A DNA stretch of 64,000 nucleotides from Primorskyibacter marinus (GTDB taxonomy: Bacteria > Pseudomonadota > Alphaproteobacteria > Rhodobacterales > Rhodobacteraceae). This document shows positions 9,258 to 19,567 of this stretch, piece after piece; position 1 is the stretch's first letter, and the number at the start of each line of letters is the position of its first letter. Below the pieces are notes generated by a model. The model did not search any database. It saw only the letters and a list, made by a program, of their open reading frames with translations, and was not told the origin of the DNA. The stretch is from positions 186,001 to 250,000 of the forward strand of contig NZ_QJSD01000002.1 in assembly GCF_003313245.1 (NCBI RefSeq), read 5' to 3'. Position numbers and translations under genes: made by a program.

Positions 9258-9289
9258 CATTTTAATGATTGATTGAAGTATGTAAAATG
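9258..9289. promoter_or_regulatory. Perfect inverted repeat in the pobA-pcaQ intergenic region, candidate PcaQ operator
   Basis: CATTTTA (9258-9264) is repeated as TAAAATG (9283-9289) with an 18-base AT-rich spacer. It lies 33 bases upstream of the pobA start and 38 upstream of the pcaQ start. LysR-type regulators usually bind dyads in such divergent regions to drive the operon and repress themselves. The half-site does not match the rhizobial PcaQ site that I recall, so binding is inferred. Confidence 0.5.
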
Positions 9290-9327
9290 ACGCTCTGTGT
9301 ACTTTGATTGTCAAAAATGGAAACCAA

Positions 9328-10248
9328 ATGCTCGACCGTCGCATCAAGATCCGCCACCTTCAGTGTTTTGTCGAAATTTGTCGCGAACGCAGCATGAAGA
9401 GCGCGGCGGAAAAGTTGAACCTGACACAACCCGCGATTTCCAAGACCCTGAAAGAACTGGAAGAGATCTTGAAGGTTCCACTTCTGACGCGCAGCCGTGC
9501 TGGCGTTTCGTTGACCCGGCATGGGGACGTGTTTCTGCATTTTGCAGAGATGTCCCTTGCGTCGTTGCAGCAGGCCGTGGCAGGGGTCGAGGATTTGGCC
9601 GGGCAGGGCCGGGCCCGGTTGGCGGTCGGCGCTTTACCGTCTGTCGCGGCAGGGCTTATGCCGGCAGTGGCGGCTCAGTTCACGGAGCTGTCTTCCGGCG
9701 CAACGTTACAGATCATGGACGGTCCGCACGGCTATTTGATCGACCGCTTGCGGCGTGGTGATCTGGACATTGTCATCGGCCGGCTCGGTCCGTCGGATTC
9801 GATGCAGAACATCTCTTTCACGCAGCTGTATAATGAAGAGGTCCGCTTCATCGTGCGCGCCGGACATCCGCTTCTTGCGGCACCAGAACTGCCACGGCTT
9901 CCCGAATATCAGGTGATCTATCCCTCACAGGGATCGGCCATTCGTCCGCTGGTGGAACGATTTCTGATCAGTCACGGGATCGGGCGGATCGACAAGCGGC
10001 TAGAGACGGTCTCTGGCGCATTCGGGCGCGTTTTTACCCGACGGTCGGATGCCATCTGGATCATCTCGGCCGGGGTGGTCGCGAACGAGATTGCCGATGG
10101 TCATCTTGTGGCGCTGCCTTGGGACACGTCGATGATGCGCGGGCCTGTCGGCCTGATGCGACGCCCCGAGACCGCGCAATCGCCACAAGATCAGGTGTTC
10201 CAGATCGCTTTACGCAACGCGATGGACAGTTTGGGCCTGAGCGGGTGA
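9328..10248 (+). CDS. pcaQ: LysR-family activator PcaQ
   Basis: 306 residues from ATG 9328; a TTG eight codons upstream is open but adds a non-homologous stretch. Residues 1-60 form the winged helix-turn-helix (IKIRHLQCFVEICRERSM, AEKLNLTQPAISKTLKELE), typical of PcaQ/GbpR-like LysR proteins. The rest is a periplasmic-binding-like effector domain. It is divergent from pobA-pcaCHG-BKACE, so it is probably the operon activator responding to a pathway intermediate, as in Agrobacterium and Sinorhizobium. Confidence 0.9.
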   Translation: MLDRRIKIRHLQCFVEICRERSMKSAAEKLNLTQPAISKTLKELEEILKVPLLTRSRAGVSLTRHGDVFLHFAEMSLASLQQAVAGVEDLAGQGRARLAVGALPSVAAGLMPAVAAQFTELSSGATLQIMDGPHGYLIDRLRRGDLDIVIGRLGPSDSMQNISFTQLYNEEVRFIVRAGHPLLAAPELPRLPEYQVIYPSQGSAIRPLVERFLISHGIGRIDKRLETVSGAFGRVFTRRSDAIWIISAGVVANEIADGHLVALPWDTSMMRGPVGLMRRPETAQSPQDQVFQIALRNAMDSLGLSG

Positions 10249-10274
10249 GTGCAAGACCTTCACCAGTGTGCTAT

Positions 10275-10295
10275 TTAGTTGATAAGAAAAACTAA
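10275..10295. promoter_or_regulatory. Palindrome upstream of the xylose ROK regulator (site 1)
   Basis: TTAGTT (10275-10280), a 9-base spacer, then AACTAA (10290-10295). The same geometry and nearly the same half-site occur before xylB at 15392-15414. This pairing of regulator and target promoters is the best evidence that both are operators of the ROK protein, here for autoregulation. Confidence 0.6.
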
Positions 10296-10409
10296 TTCTT
10301 GCGGAATAGTTTCTACCCTGCCACGATACTAATCCAGCGCCCGAATTCAAGATATTCAGGTCAACGATGAGACAGCATTCCTCTCCGATCCTCAGGGGGC
10401 ATCGCCCGG

Positions 10410-11618
10410 ATGGCCAAGGAACAAAGAGAACGCAGCAGACGAACTATTTTGGATGCGATCCGTCGTGCGGACCGTGTTGCCCGTATTGATCTGGCGCGCA
10501 GCACTGGCATCAGTCAGGCCACCGTGACGACAATCACGGCAGAGCTTCTGCATCAGGGGATGATCTGCGAAGTGGCAGGCACCGACGACCAGCGCGATGC
10601 GCGACGCGGCCGTCCCCGTGTTGATCTGGCCTTGCGTGGTGCCGCGCATCTGGTGGCGGGGGTGAAGGTCGCCAACAGAACGCTGTCCATCGTATTGATG
10701 GATTTTGCAGGAAAGAACTTGGGCGAACATACAGAACGTCTTGCCGTCGGCAGAATGGCCGCAACTGAATTGGCCGTCATCCTGAAGCATGCGTTAGAAC
10801 ATACGCTGGATGCATCAGGTCTGTCGTTCGCTGACCTCTCGGCTGTCGGGTTGGGTATGGCCGGTGTGGTCGATGCGTCGCGCGGGTTTGTGTATTGGTC
10901 GCCGTCTTTGGCCGAACGCAATCAGCCGATCAGCGCGATTGTGTCGGCAGAGCTTGGCTTGCCGGTTTTTGCCGATAACGATGCCAATCTGGTTGCCGTG
11001 GCCGAGATGTATTTCGGGCCGGGCGCGGCTTACCGCGATTTCATCGTTGTCACGATCGAAGCGGGCGTGGGCATGGGCATTGTTCTGGATGGGAAACTCT
11101 ATCGCGGGACGCGGGGCTGCGGGGCAGAGTTCGGCCACACCAAGGTGCAGCTGAACGGGGCGGAGTGTCGCTGTGGGCAGCGGGGCTGTCTGGAGGCTTA
11201 CGTCGCGGATTACGCCTTGATGCGAGAGGCGGAGTCCGCCGGGCTTGTCTTTTCTCAAACGGATGCCGACGACACCGTCGGCCCGCTGTTGGATGCGGCG
11301 CGTGACGGCAATGCAACGGCGCGTCGTATTGTCGATCATGCCGGACGTGTGTTTGCCATGGGGTTGGCAAATCTCATCAACATCTTTGACCCGCAGCTCA
11401 TCATTCTGGCGGGCGAACGCATGCAATTCGACCACCTGTTCGCAGAGGATGTGCTGGCAGATGCCCGCCGGTCCATCGTGCAGATAGATCAGCCGCCGCC
11501 CGAGATCCTCTCGCATAAATGGGGTGATTTGATGTGGGCGCGCGGGGCTGCGACCTATGCCATCGACAAGGTCGCGGATATGTCGTTGCGCGAGATTGCA
11601 GCGCAAAGCGCGGTTTAG
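10410..11618 (+). CDS. xylR: ROK-family transcriptional repressor of xylose genes
   Basis: 402 residues. Residues 1-75 are a winged helix-turn-helix (RTILDAIRRADRVARIDLA, GISQATVTTITAEL). The remainder is a ROK sugar-kinase-like domain with EAGVGMGI near residue 217 and the zinc motif GHTKVQLNGAECRCGQRGCLE spread over residues 242-262 (H, then C-x-C-x4-C). Start ATG 10410 follows AGGGGG. It is convergent with the xylB-xylA-mutarotase operon and the stop codons overlap by four bases. The neighbourhood and the shared palindromes suggest it represses those genes until xylose binds. No xylose ABC transporter is present here. Confidence 0.85.
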   Translation: MAKEQRERSRRTILDAIRRADRVARIDLARSTGISQATVTTITAELLHQGMICEVAGTDDQRDARRGRPRVDLALRGAAHLVAGVKVANRTLSIVLMDFAGKNLGEHTERLAVGRMAATELAVILKHALEHTLDASGLSFADLSAVGLGMAGVVDASRGFVYWSPSLAERNQPISAIVSAELGLPVFADNDANLVAVAEMYFGPGAAYRDFIVVTIEAGVGMGIVLDGKLYRGTRGCGAEFGHTKVQLNGAECRCGQRGCLEAYVADYALMREAESAGLVFSQTDADDTVGPLLDAARDGNATARRIVDHAGRVFAMGLANLINIFDPQLIILAGERMQFDHLFAEDVLADARRSIVQIDQPPPEILSHKWGDLMWARGAATYAIDKVADMSLREIAAQSAV

Positions 11619-12598
11619 GTTGCCGCGTCGTGGGGTGCAATCTCTATTTCCGTGTGCTGATGGTAGGGCTTGTCCGGGCTGCACAGGATGGATGGAAACT
11701 CCGGCACGTTGGGCGCATTGGGAAAGCCCTGCGCTTCCAGGCAAAGCCCGGTGTAGCGCAAGTGTTCCTGACCGGGCAGCGGTGTGCTATGCGAAGCGAG
11801 TGTCACGCTGTTATAGACCTGCATGCAAGGCTGATCTGTCCACATCCGAAGGCGTAGCCCGTTCGGTGCCGTGACTTCCGCCGCAGGCCCATGGCCGCCA
11901 TCCAGAACAACATTACCGTCAAGATCGGCCATGCCAACGGGGCGCGCATCGCGGAAATCATACCTCGTATCTTCGACAGGCGCGGTATGGCCCAAAGCCA
12001 CCAGGTCCGGCCCGTTTGGCGTGTGATTTGAACCGTTGATCCGCAGCAGGTGGTCTTTGACTGGGCCGCCACCCAGCAGGTTGTAATAGCTGTGATGCGC
12101 CAGATTGATGGGTGTTTCCCGGTCTGGACGCGCATGCATGTCATAGGTCAGGCGGTGCCCGTCGAGCGAGATCGTGATCTCGAAATCGACCGCACCGGGA
12201 TAGCCTTGATCCAGATGCGGCGAGTGCAATCTCAGACGGACGGCGCGTGTGCCATCGGCCTCTGTCGTCCAGTTGCAACGGCTCAGCCCGCCCGGCCCAC
12301 CATGCAACTGGAATGCCGGATCGGGGGAGGTCAGCCGCCAGTCTTCACCGTTCAAGGTGAACTTTGCACCTGCTATCCGGTTGGCGACACGTCCAACGAC
12401 AAAGCCCATCGCATTGGCACCGGCCCGGTAATCAGCGGGATCGGTATAGCCCAGCACAACGGGCACTTCGCCGCTGTCATGGTTCACCCGCCAATCCTGC
12501 ACGGCACAGCCAAGCGACAACACGGACACCTGCGCACCGTCGCTTTCCAGAACGTGGCGGCGAATTTGGTCTGCGGGGATGTCCAGCCCTGTTGCCAT
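11615..12598 (-). CDS. galM: Aldose 1-epimerase (mutarotase, GalM-like)
   Basis: 327 residues. Mutarotases interconvert alpha- and beta-anomers of aldoses; in this operon it would supply the anomer used by xylose isomerase. GalM features are GRVANRIAGAKFTLNG near residue 70, FQLHGGPGGLS near 95, the catalytic histidine region INLAHHSYYNLLG near 165 and the catalytic glutamate in GLCLEAQGFPNAPN near 296. The start overlaps the xylA stop as ATGA, so it is co-translated with xylA. Confidence 0.92.
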   Translation of the reverse strand: MATGLDIPADQIRRHVLESDGAQVSVLSLGCAVQDWRVNHDSGEVPVVLGYTDPADYRAGANAMGFVVGRVANRIAGAKFTLNGEDWRLTSPDPAFQLHGGPGGLSRCNWTTEADGTRAVRLRLHSPHLDQGYPGAVDFEITISLDGHRLTYDMHARPDRETPINLAHHSYYNLLGGGPVKDHLLRINGSNHTPNGPDLVALGHTAPVEDTRYDFRDARPVGMADLDGNVVLDGGHGPAAEVTAPNGLRLRMWTDQPCMQVYNSVTLASHSTPLPGQEHLRYTGLCLEAQGFPNAPNVPEFPSILCSPDKPYHQHTEIEIAPHDAAT

Positions 12599-13905
12599 CA
12601 GACGAACCTGTTGACGTAATTTTCAAGGATCTCCTGTCGGCCAGAGTGTGGCTGCGGGTTGATGTCTTCCGCCAGCACCCGGTCAAAGATCGTCTCCAGA
12701 TCGCTGTTCAGCATCTCTTGCGCGCTTTCGGTCTGCCATCCGGCATAGCGCGTGGTCAGCGCGTCCTCCAGCCCGCCATCGTCCAGCATGGCTGCTGCGG
12801 CTTTCAGGCCGCGCGCGCATATATCCATGCCGCCAATATGCCCGGCAATCAGATCCTCGGCGTCCAGCGATTGACGCCGAAGCTTGGCATCGAAATTGGT
12901 GCCGCCCGTGGTGAAGCCGCCGGATTTCAGGATATGGTAGTAGGCAAGGGCCACTTCGGGCACGTTGTTGGGGAACTGATCCGTATCCCACCCCGACTGA
13001 TAATCGTTGCGGTTCATGTCGATCGACCCCAGCATCCCCTCAGAGGCTGCCACCGCGATCTCGTGTTCAAAGCTATGCCCGGCAAGGATTGCGTGCCCCT
13101 GTTCAAGGTTCAGCTTCACCTCATTTTCCAGCCCGTATTTGCGCAGAAATCCGATGCAGGTTGCCGCGTCATAGTCGTATTGATGCTTGGAGGGTTCCTG
13201 CGGTTTGGGTTCCAGCAGGATCGTGCCCTTGAAGCCGATCTTGTGCTTGTAATCCACGACCATGTTCAGGAACCGGCCCATATGGTCCATCTCTTGACCC
13301 AGATCGGTGTTAAGCAATGTCTCATAGCCTTCGCGCCCGCCCCACAGGACGTAATTCTGCCCACCCAGCTTTTGCGTGGCATCCATGCAGCTTTTGACCG
13401 TGGCGGCGGCAAACGCAAAAACGTCCGGGTCCGGATTGGTCGAGGCCCCTGACATCCAGCGCCGGTGGCTGAACATATTGGCCGTGCCCCAAAGCAGCTT
13501 TGTGCCCGTCTCTTCCATCTTCTGGCCGAAATAGTCGGTGATCTCTTCCAGCCCTTTCAGGTTCTCGGCAAAGCTGTTGCCCTCGGGTCGGACATCGGCG
13601 TCGTGAAAGCAGAAATACGGCTGACCGAGGATGCGAAACATCTCGAACGCGACATCCGCCTTGACCTTGGCGTTGGCCATCGAATCCTGTGGATGCCAGG
13701 GCCGGATAAACGTTTGCCCGCCAAAGGGATCGCCGCCTTCCCATGCAAAGCTGTGCCAATAGGCGACCGCAAAGCGCAGGTGATCTTCCATCCGTTTGCC
13801 CATCACCACCTCGTCAGGGTTGTAGTGATGAAAGGCCATCGGGTTGGTGCTGTCAGGCCCTTCGTAGGTAACGGGGGCGATGGCGTCGAAAAAGCCGGTG
13901 GTCAT
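12598..13905 (-). CDS. xylA: Xylose isomerase
   Basis: 435 residues from the ATG at 13905, which overlaps the xylB stop as ATGA; eleven upstream in-frame codons lie inside xylB. It isomerises D-xylose to D-xylulose with two divalent metals. Seen in order: the class II N-terminus ([15 protein letters not shown]), HDADVRPEG near residue 103, [13 protein letters not shown] near 187, the metal-binding glutamate/lysine stretch [18 protein letters not shown] near 233, GHSFEHEI near 273 and the [17 protein letters not shown] metal site near 297. The length matches proteobacterial class II enzymes. Confidence 0.97.
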   Translation of the reverse strand: MTTGFFDAIAPVTYEGPDSTNPMAFHHYNPDEVVMGKRMEDHLRFAVAYWHSFAWEGGDPFGGQTFIRPWHPQDSMANAKVKADVAFEMFRILGQPYFCFHDADVRPEGNSFAENLKGLEEITDYFGQKMEETGTKLLWGTANMFSHRRWMSGASTNPDPDVFAFAAATVKSCMDATQKLGGQNYVLWGGREGYETLLNTDLGQEMDHMGRFLNMVVDYKHKIGFKGTILLEPKPQEPSKHQYDYDAATCIGFLRKYGLENEVKLNLEQGHAILAGHSFEHEIAVAASEGMLGSIDMNRNDYQSGWDTDQFPNNVPEVALAYYHILKSGGFTTGGTNFDAKLRRQSLDAEDLIAGHIGGMDICARGLKAAAAMLDDGGLEDALTTRYAGWQTESAQEMLNSDLETIFDRVLAEDINPQPHSGRQEILENYVNRFV

Positions 13906-15356
13906 GGCAGATCCTTCAGGGCTGGATAGGTGGCGCAAAAGGCTTGATAGGCCTCCTCATAGGCGGCTTTCAGATCGCTTCGCGGCGCAATGGTGCGCGC
14001 GACATCGGGTGCCGACATCACATCCTGGGCACGCGCGCCGGTGGCGGCGCATTGTGCAAGCCGTGCAGCGCCCATCGCTGCACCGAATTCGCCTTTCGCG
14101 GGCAGGTCAATGGGCAGGTCCAGCAGTGTCGCGCAAAGCTCTACCCAGTAGGGGGATTGCGCGCCGCCGCCGATGGCCAGAACCCGTTCAAGCCTGGTGC
14201 CGGTGGTCTTTAGCGCCTCAAGATTGTCCCGCAGGGCAAAGCCGACGCCTTCCATCACGGCCTGCGTCAGTTCCTTTGGCCCGTGCGAGATGTCGAGGTT
14301 CAGCAGAGCGCCCCGGATGGTGCTGTCATTATGCGGCGTGCGCTCGCCCGACAGGTAGGGCAGGAAACGCGTCTTGCCGGGGCCTTCGATCCGGTCGCCA
14401 AGCGCCTTTGACAATGTCGCTGCGTCCTGCCCCAGATTGCGCGCCAACCAGTTCAGACTGTCGGTCGCTGCAAGGATCACTCCCATCTGATACCAGGTAT
14501 CCGGGATCGCGTGACAGAAGGTATGAACTGCGGTTTCCGGCATCGGGGAAAAGCTGTCCTTCGCAGCCAGAAGAACGCCGGACGTCCCAAGCGAGACAAA
14601 CCCGTCGCCTTCGGACAGTGCGCCGACACCGCAAGCGGCCACCGCATTGTCGCCGCCGCCGCCCGCCACGGCAACGGGATGCGAGATCCCCCATTCCCGC
14701 GCAAGCGACCCGCGCAAAGCGCCGGCCATTTCAGAACCTTCGACCAGTCGGGGCATCTGGTCCTTGCGCATGTCTGAGGCGTCCAGAAGATCCTGCGACC
14801 AAGCGCGCTTTCCCACGTCGAGCCAAGCTGTGCCGGCTGCGTCGGACATTTCGGAAACATGCTCTCCGGTCAGCCAGAAGGTCAGGTAATCCTTGGGCAG
14901 AAGCACCTTGGCGATGCGGGCGAAAATGTCCGGCTCATTGCGCGCGACCCAAAGCAATTTCGGTGCGGTGAAGCCGGGAAAGACGATATTGCCGGACAGC
15001 GTACGGACGTTGGCCTGTGCATCCAACTCGGCGGCCTCGGCAAAGCTGCGGGTGTCGTTCCACAGGATGCAAGGCCTCAACACGGCATCATCGGCACCAA
15101 GCAGCGTTGCGCCGTGCATCTGGCCTGCCACCGCAATGCCCTTGAGGTCCGCCCAGTCATCGGGATGTGCGGCGCGCAGGTCGGCCACGACGTTTTTGCA
15201 GGCCGTCACCCAGTCGGCGGGGTTTTGTTCGGACCAGCCACGCTGAGGATGCGAGACCGGGTAGGTCGCTTCCGCAGAACCTGTGACGCTGCCATCCGCA
15301 CGGACCAGAAGCGCCCGAATTCCGGACGTGCCCAAATCAAGACCTAGATACATCAT
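13902..15356 (-). CDS. xylB: Xylulokinase
   Basis: 484 residues of the FGGY kinase family; it phosphorylates D-xylulose to xylulose-5-phosphate. Visible motifs: the phosphate-1 motif [25 protein letters not shown] near residue 78, the [14 protein letters not shown] phosphate-2 motif near 255, [13 protein letters not shown] near 335 and the adenosine motif [16 protein letters not shown] near 395. It is the first gene of the xylBA-galM operon. Its start lies 36 bases from the palindrome at 15392-15414. Confidence 0.96.
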   Translation of the reverse strand: MMYLGLDLGTSGIRALLVRADGSVTGSAEATYPVSHPQRGWSEQNPADWVTACKNVVADLRAAHPDDWADLKGIAVAGQMHGATLLGADDAVLRPCILWNDTRSFAEAAELDAQANVRTLSGNIVFPGFTAPKLLWVARNEPDIFARIAKVLLPKDYLTFWLTGEHVSEMSDAAGTAWLDVGKRAWSQDLLDASDMRKDQMPRLVEGSEMAGALRGSLAREWGISHPVAVAGGGGDNAVAACGVGALSEGDGFVSLGTSGVLLAAKDSFSPMPETAVHTFCHAIPDTWYQMGVILAATDSLNWLARNLGQDAATLSKALGDRIEGPGKTRFLPYLSGERTPHNDSTIRGALLNLDISHGPKELTQAVMEGVGFALRDNLEALKTTGTRLERVLAIGGGAQSPYWVELCATLLDLPIDLPAKGEFGAAMGAARLAQCAATGARAQDVMSAPDVARTIAPRSDLKAAYEEAYQAFCATYPALKDLP

Positions 15357-15391
15357 GCCCCTCCCGGCGTCTGACCGGGATAGTCGGTCAG

Positions 15392-15414
15392 TTTAATTCA
15401 GGTGTAAAATTAAA
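15392..15414. promoter_or_regulatory. Palindrome upstream of xylB (site 2), candidate ROK repressor operator
   Basis: TTTAATT (15392-15398), nine bases, AATTAAA (15408-15414), a perfect 7-base dyad. Half-site and spacer length match the palindrome upstream of the ROK regulator (TTAGTT-N9-AACTAA); together they read TTARTT-N9-AAYTAA. Its place 36 bases upstream of xylB suits repression at the promoter. Confidence 0.65.
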
Positions 15415-15590
15415 ACTTCATTCGTTCAAGACCTGCCGTTATCCAGCAGTCTCCCGGCCAACATTATGCCATGACGCCCTGTCGCGTCCATGACGGCCGC
15501 CAAGCGTTTGTGTCATCGGGCAACCAAAGATTGTACGGAAAAGGGGAATGCGATGCGTGTGTTCGGGGCATGAATTGCCGACCTGCGCGT

Positions 15591-16505
15591 TCAGACGTTG
15601 TTCTCGCCGCCCAGATGGGTTTCACCGCGCGTCCGCGCCAGTTCGATCTGTTTTTGCCGCTCGCGGAAGCGGGCCTTGTCGTCGTCCGAGGTCTCGTCCG
15701 CACAATGGTGGCAGGCGACGCCGTGTTCGTATTCCGGACGCGTGCGATCTTCGGGCAGTATCGGGCGACGACAGGCATGGCACAGTTCATGCGGGCCTTC
15801 ACGCAGGCCGTGCCCGACCGAAACCCGTCCGTCGAACACAAAGCACTCGCCCTGCCAGGTGCTGTCCACCTCCGGCACCTCTTCGAGGTATTTCAGAATG
15901 CCGCCCTTGAGGTGAAACACCTCTGGTACGCCTTGTCCCAACAAATAATTGGTGGACTTCTCGCAGCGGATGCCACCGGTGCAGAACATCGCGATGCGCT
16001 TGTTGTGAAACCGCTCTTTGTTCTTTTCCCACCACGCAGGGAAGTCCCGAAAGCTGGCCGTTTCCGGATCAACCGCGCCTTCAAATGTGCCGATCGCAAC
16101 CTCATAATCGTTGCGGGTGTCGATCACGGCCACATCCGGGCTTTGGATCAATTCGTTCCAATCCTCTGGGCACACATAATGGCCAACCCTTGCTTTCGGA
16201 TCGACATCGGGCTGGCCCATTGTCACGATCTCGCGCTTCAGCCGGACCTTCATTCGCGCAAAAGGCTGCTTGGTCGCGGTCGAGAGTTTCCATTCCAGAT
16301 CGGCACAGCCGGGCAGGGCGCGCAGATGCGTCAAGACCGCGTCGATACCCTGTGCAGGCCCGGCGATTGTGCCGTTGATGCCTTCATGTGCCAACAGCAA
16401 GGTGCCTGTGATCCGCTCTGCACGGCACAGGTCCAGCAATGGCCCCTGTATACCGGCGGGGTCATCGAAGCGAGTGAAGTGATAAAGGGCGGCAACAGTG
16501 AACAT
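15591..16505 (-). CDS. trhO: tRNA uridine(34) hydroxylase TrhO, rhodanese family
   Basis: 304 residues. TrhO (YceA) uses oxygen to form 5-hydroxyuridine at tRNA position 34. Domains: N-terminal acylphosphatase-like region with [11 protein letters not shown] near residue 40, then a rhodanese domain with the catalytic loop [10 protein letters not shown] near 175, and a C-terminal cysteine-containing tail (CHACRRP, CHHCADE). It is a stand-alone gene on the minus strand, divergent from pncA. Confidence 0.92.
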   Translation of the reverse strand: MFTVAALYHFTRFDDPAGIQGPLLDLCRAERITGTLLLAHEGINGTIAGPAQGIDAVLTHLRALPGCADLEWKLSTATKQPFARMKVRLKREIVTMGQPDVDPKARVGHYVCPEDWNELIQSPDVAVIDTRNDYEVAIGTFEGAVDPETASFRDFPAWWEKNKERFHNKRIAMFCTGGIRCEKSTNYLLGQGVPEVFHLKGGILKYLEEVPEVDSTWQGECFVFDGRVSVGHGLREGPHELCHACRRPILPEDRTRPEYEHGVACHHCADETSDDDKARFRERQKQIELARTRGETHLGGENNV

Positions 16506-16620
16506 GGCGGCGATTTACGCCTGCCGCGCGCCGCTATCAAGAGGCACAAATGGCGCAGCCCGTTGACCGCCCGCCGCGCGCGGCCTACCCATGGGGCAAT
16601 CCCAAACAAAGGTGACCAAC

Positions 16621-17214
16621 ATGCACGCGCTTATAGTCATTGATGTCCAGAACGATTTTTGCCCCGGCGGTGCCTTGGCCGTTGATGGCGGCGATCAAGT
16701 TGTTGCGCCGATCAATGCAATGATGGACGATTTCGACACCGTCGTGCTGACGCAGGACTGGCACCCGGCTGACCATTCATCCTTTGCCAGCCAGCATCCG
16801 GGGAAAAAGCCGCTGGACCTGATCCAGATGCCATATGGCCCACAAGTGCTGTGGCCCGATCACTGCATACAGGGCACAGATGGCGCTGCATTCCATGCCG
16901 ATTTGAATGTCGACCGGGCCGACCTTATCATTCGCAAAGGGTTTCGCCGCAAGATTGACAGCTATTCGGCCCTGTTTGAAAATGACCATGAGACTTCAAC
17001 CGGGCTTGAGGGGTATCTGCGTTCGCGCGGGATAGAGCAGTTGACGCTTGTCGGGCTTGCGCTGGATTTCTGCGTGAACTTCTCGGCGGTCGATGCGGCG
17101 AGGCGAGGGTTTGATGTCGTCGTGGCCAAGTCGGCCTGTCGCGGCATTGATCTGGATGGCTCTCTGGATGCGGCGCTTGCGGGCATGACCGCCGCTGGAG
17201 TGACCTTACGGTAA
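16621..17214 (+). CDS. pncA: Nicotinamidase PncA
   Basis: 197 residues from ATG 16621, preceded by AAAGGTGA; an upstream in-frame ATG at 16591 is less plausible. PncA hydrolyses nicotinamide to nicotinate for NAD salvage. The isochorismatase-like fold shows the catalytic aspartate (VIDVQNDFCPGG), metal ligands (TQDWHPADHSSFASQH), the catalytic lysine region (IIRKGF) and the nucleophilic cysteine in GLALDFCVNFSA. pncB, which uses the nicotinate product, lies 2.3 kb downstream on the same strand. Confidence 0.95.
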   Translation: MHALIVIDVQNDFCPGGALAVDGGDQVVAPINAMMDDFDTVVLTQDWHPADHSSFASQHPGKKPLDLIQMPYGPQVLWPDHCIQGTDGAAFHADLNVDRADLIIRKGFRRKIDSYSALFENDHETSTGLEGYLRSRGIEQLTLVGLALDFCVNFSAVDAARRGFDVVVAKSACRGIDLDGSLDAALAGMTAAGVTLR

Positions 17215-17289
17215 CATCGTTCTTGCCGTTTTCTTAACTTGCTGGGCGTTAGCTGTTTCTGAGCGTCAGAAACAGGAGCGGATGCTGCA

Positions 17290-19500
17290 ATGTCTCAACC
17301 CGTTCTGCACACGGAACGGCAACTCGCCGCCTTCGACGCGCGCAACAGTCCGGCTGGGCTGCTCGCGCGTTATGCCCGAGGGCGCGTCAGCCATTTTGTC
17401 ACCCGTCATTGGTTGACTCTGTCCGGTGCGGCAACGCTGGTCGTGCTTAGCGATTGGCGCATAGGACTGCTGGCAATCTTCCTCGCCCTGATGGGAGAGG
17501 CAGTGGACTGCCTGTATCTTCGCAAGCTGCCAGATCGGCTTGTTGATAAATCCGCCTACGAGCTTGCCTATCGACGATCAAGCGTGACCGCAGGGTTTCA
17601 GGCCGTAACGATCGCGTCCTGTGTCACCCTGGCGGACTTTGCGGCCACTCCCGGTCAGGCCAGTCTGGTCGCATTGTCATATCTGACTGGTGCGGCAATC
17701 AATGCCGGGATGGTCTACCCGTTTCATCCGGGGGCCGCCAAAGTACGCCTGACCGTCTACGCCCTTACATTGCTTGGCCATTTCGCGATTGATATTGCGC
17801 GGATGGGGGGGTGGGTGCCGCGTCATGGATATGACATTCTGGCGGCGATCATGCTGCTATACACCGTGCGCAGCTATATCGGCTTTATCGTGGCCGGGCA
17901 TGACCGCGAAGCGTCGCACAGTCGCGCGTTGCTGTTGGGAAAACTGGCCGAAGAGCGCGTTGGCCACGATCTGGCGTTCAAGGAACGCGAGGCAAGCCAA
18001 TTGTCTCTGGTGGCTCGGCATGCCAACGATTCGGTGATCTTGTCTGACGCTGACTCAAGGATTCTCTGGGTGAATGAGGCGTTCACGCGGATCACCGGCT
18101 ACACGCTTGAGGATGCAGTTGGCAAAACGCCGGCAGATGTGTTGAACGCACCCGGCACCGATCCCGATACCTGCCAACGCATTGCACAGGCACGGGCCGC
18201 CGGCTTGCCATGCCGTGAAGAGGTGCTGAACGCGACGAAAGACGGTCGGCTGATCTGGGTCGAGGCGAACATCGTGCCGGTTCTCAACGCCGAGGGCGGC
18301 GTGGAAACGATCGTTGCGATCGAACGTGATATAACTGCCGCGAAAGAACAGGAACGATTACTGGCGGAAGCCAAACTTGCAGCCGAGGATGGTGCACGCG
18401 CCAAGGCGGATTTTCTTGCAACCATGAGCCATGAGATCCGCACGCCAATGAATGGCATCATCGGCATGGCAGAGCTTTTGGCTGAAACGAGCATGTCAAA
18501 GGACCAGAAACTTTTCGCGGAAACGATCCGTTCGTCCGCCGCTTCGCTGTTGTAGATCGTCAACGATGTGCTCGATTTTTCGCGGCTGGATGCCGACCGG
18601 ATGAGCATTTGCGCTGAACAGTTTTCGCTCGCGACCTGCATCCGCGAGGCAACGGACCTGATGCGTGTGCAGGCGCGGGAAAAAGAGCTGTTCCTGGATA
18701 TCTGCCACGACGTTCCCTTGCCCCAGACCGTGCTGGGAGACAGAGGCCGCGTCCGGCAGATTCTGGTCAATCTGCTGGGAAATGCGCTGAAGTTCACCTC
18801 GAAAGGCGGTGTTACGATCCGGACGTCATGGAAAACCGTCGAGAATCGCATATTGTTGACCGTGAGTGTAACCGATACCGGCATCGGCGTGGACCCGGCG
18901 AATGCGGAACATATTTTCGGCCAGTTTGCACAGGCTGACGCGGCCACGACGCGGCGCTTTGGCGGGACGGGGTTGGGTCTGTCGATCTCAAGGTTGCTGG
19001 CGCGGCGCATGGGCGGCGACCTTGTGCTTTCGCCCCGGCCCCCGCCGGGTGCGCAGTTTGACCTGACGCTTCTGCTCGATCACGCTGACGATACTGCTGT
19101 GACCGCACCCTTGCAGGCTATCACGGCGATACATCCCGGATTGCGCCTGCTCGTTGCCGAGGACAACGGGACCAACAGATTGTTGATTCAAAAATATCTC
19201 TTGCATCAACCTATCGACCTTCGCTTTGCCAATGATGGCGTGCAGGCGGTGAACCTGGTCCGGGAAACAATGCCGGACGTGATTCTGATGGACATGTCTA
19301 TGCCAGAGATGGACGGGCTTGCCGCGACACGGGAAATCCGGATGATCGGGGGTGTTCAGCCGCATATCATCGCATTGACCGCCAATGCATTCGAGTCTGA
19401 CCGTGAGGCGTGCTTTGAGGCTGGCATGGATGATTTTCTTGCCAAGCCTTTACGCAAGGCACAATTGTTTCAGGCGCTGTCGCGGGCGTCGAAACCGTGA
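17290..19500 (+). pseudogene. Hybrid sensor histidine kinase interrupted by an in-frame TAG
   Basis: A single reading frame of 737 codons, broken once by TAG at 18553-18555. Order: several membrane helices (residues about 40-200), a PAS domain (about 240-345), the HisKA helix with His381 in [13 protein letters not shown], the TAG at codon 422 inside the second dimerisation helix, then the expected IVNDVLDFSRLDA continuation, an ATPase domain (DTGIGV, GGTGLGLSIS) and a receiver domain with LLVAEDNGTN and the phospho-acceptor LMDMSMPEMDG. Because homology and frame continue exactly across the stop, it is a point nonsense change: recent inactivation, a sequencing error, or a suppressed stop. A GTG at 18568 could start the second half. 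It sits between pncA and pncB. Confidence 0.85.
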
Positions 19501-19567
19501 GAAACCAGTTGGACCCCGTGGTCACCATCGCATATCAAAGTTGTAATTCCCGAATGAGGACAGCATC

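Noticed and set aside
12364-13452. Long plus-strand open frame across xylA
   Set aside because: Antisense to a clear xylose isomerase; G+C-rich codon pattern opens frames on the opposite strand, and the translation has no family features.
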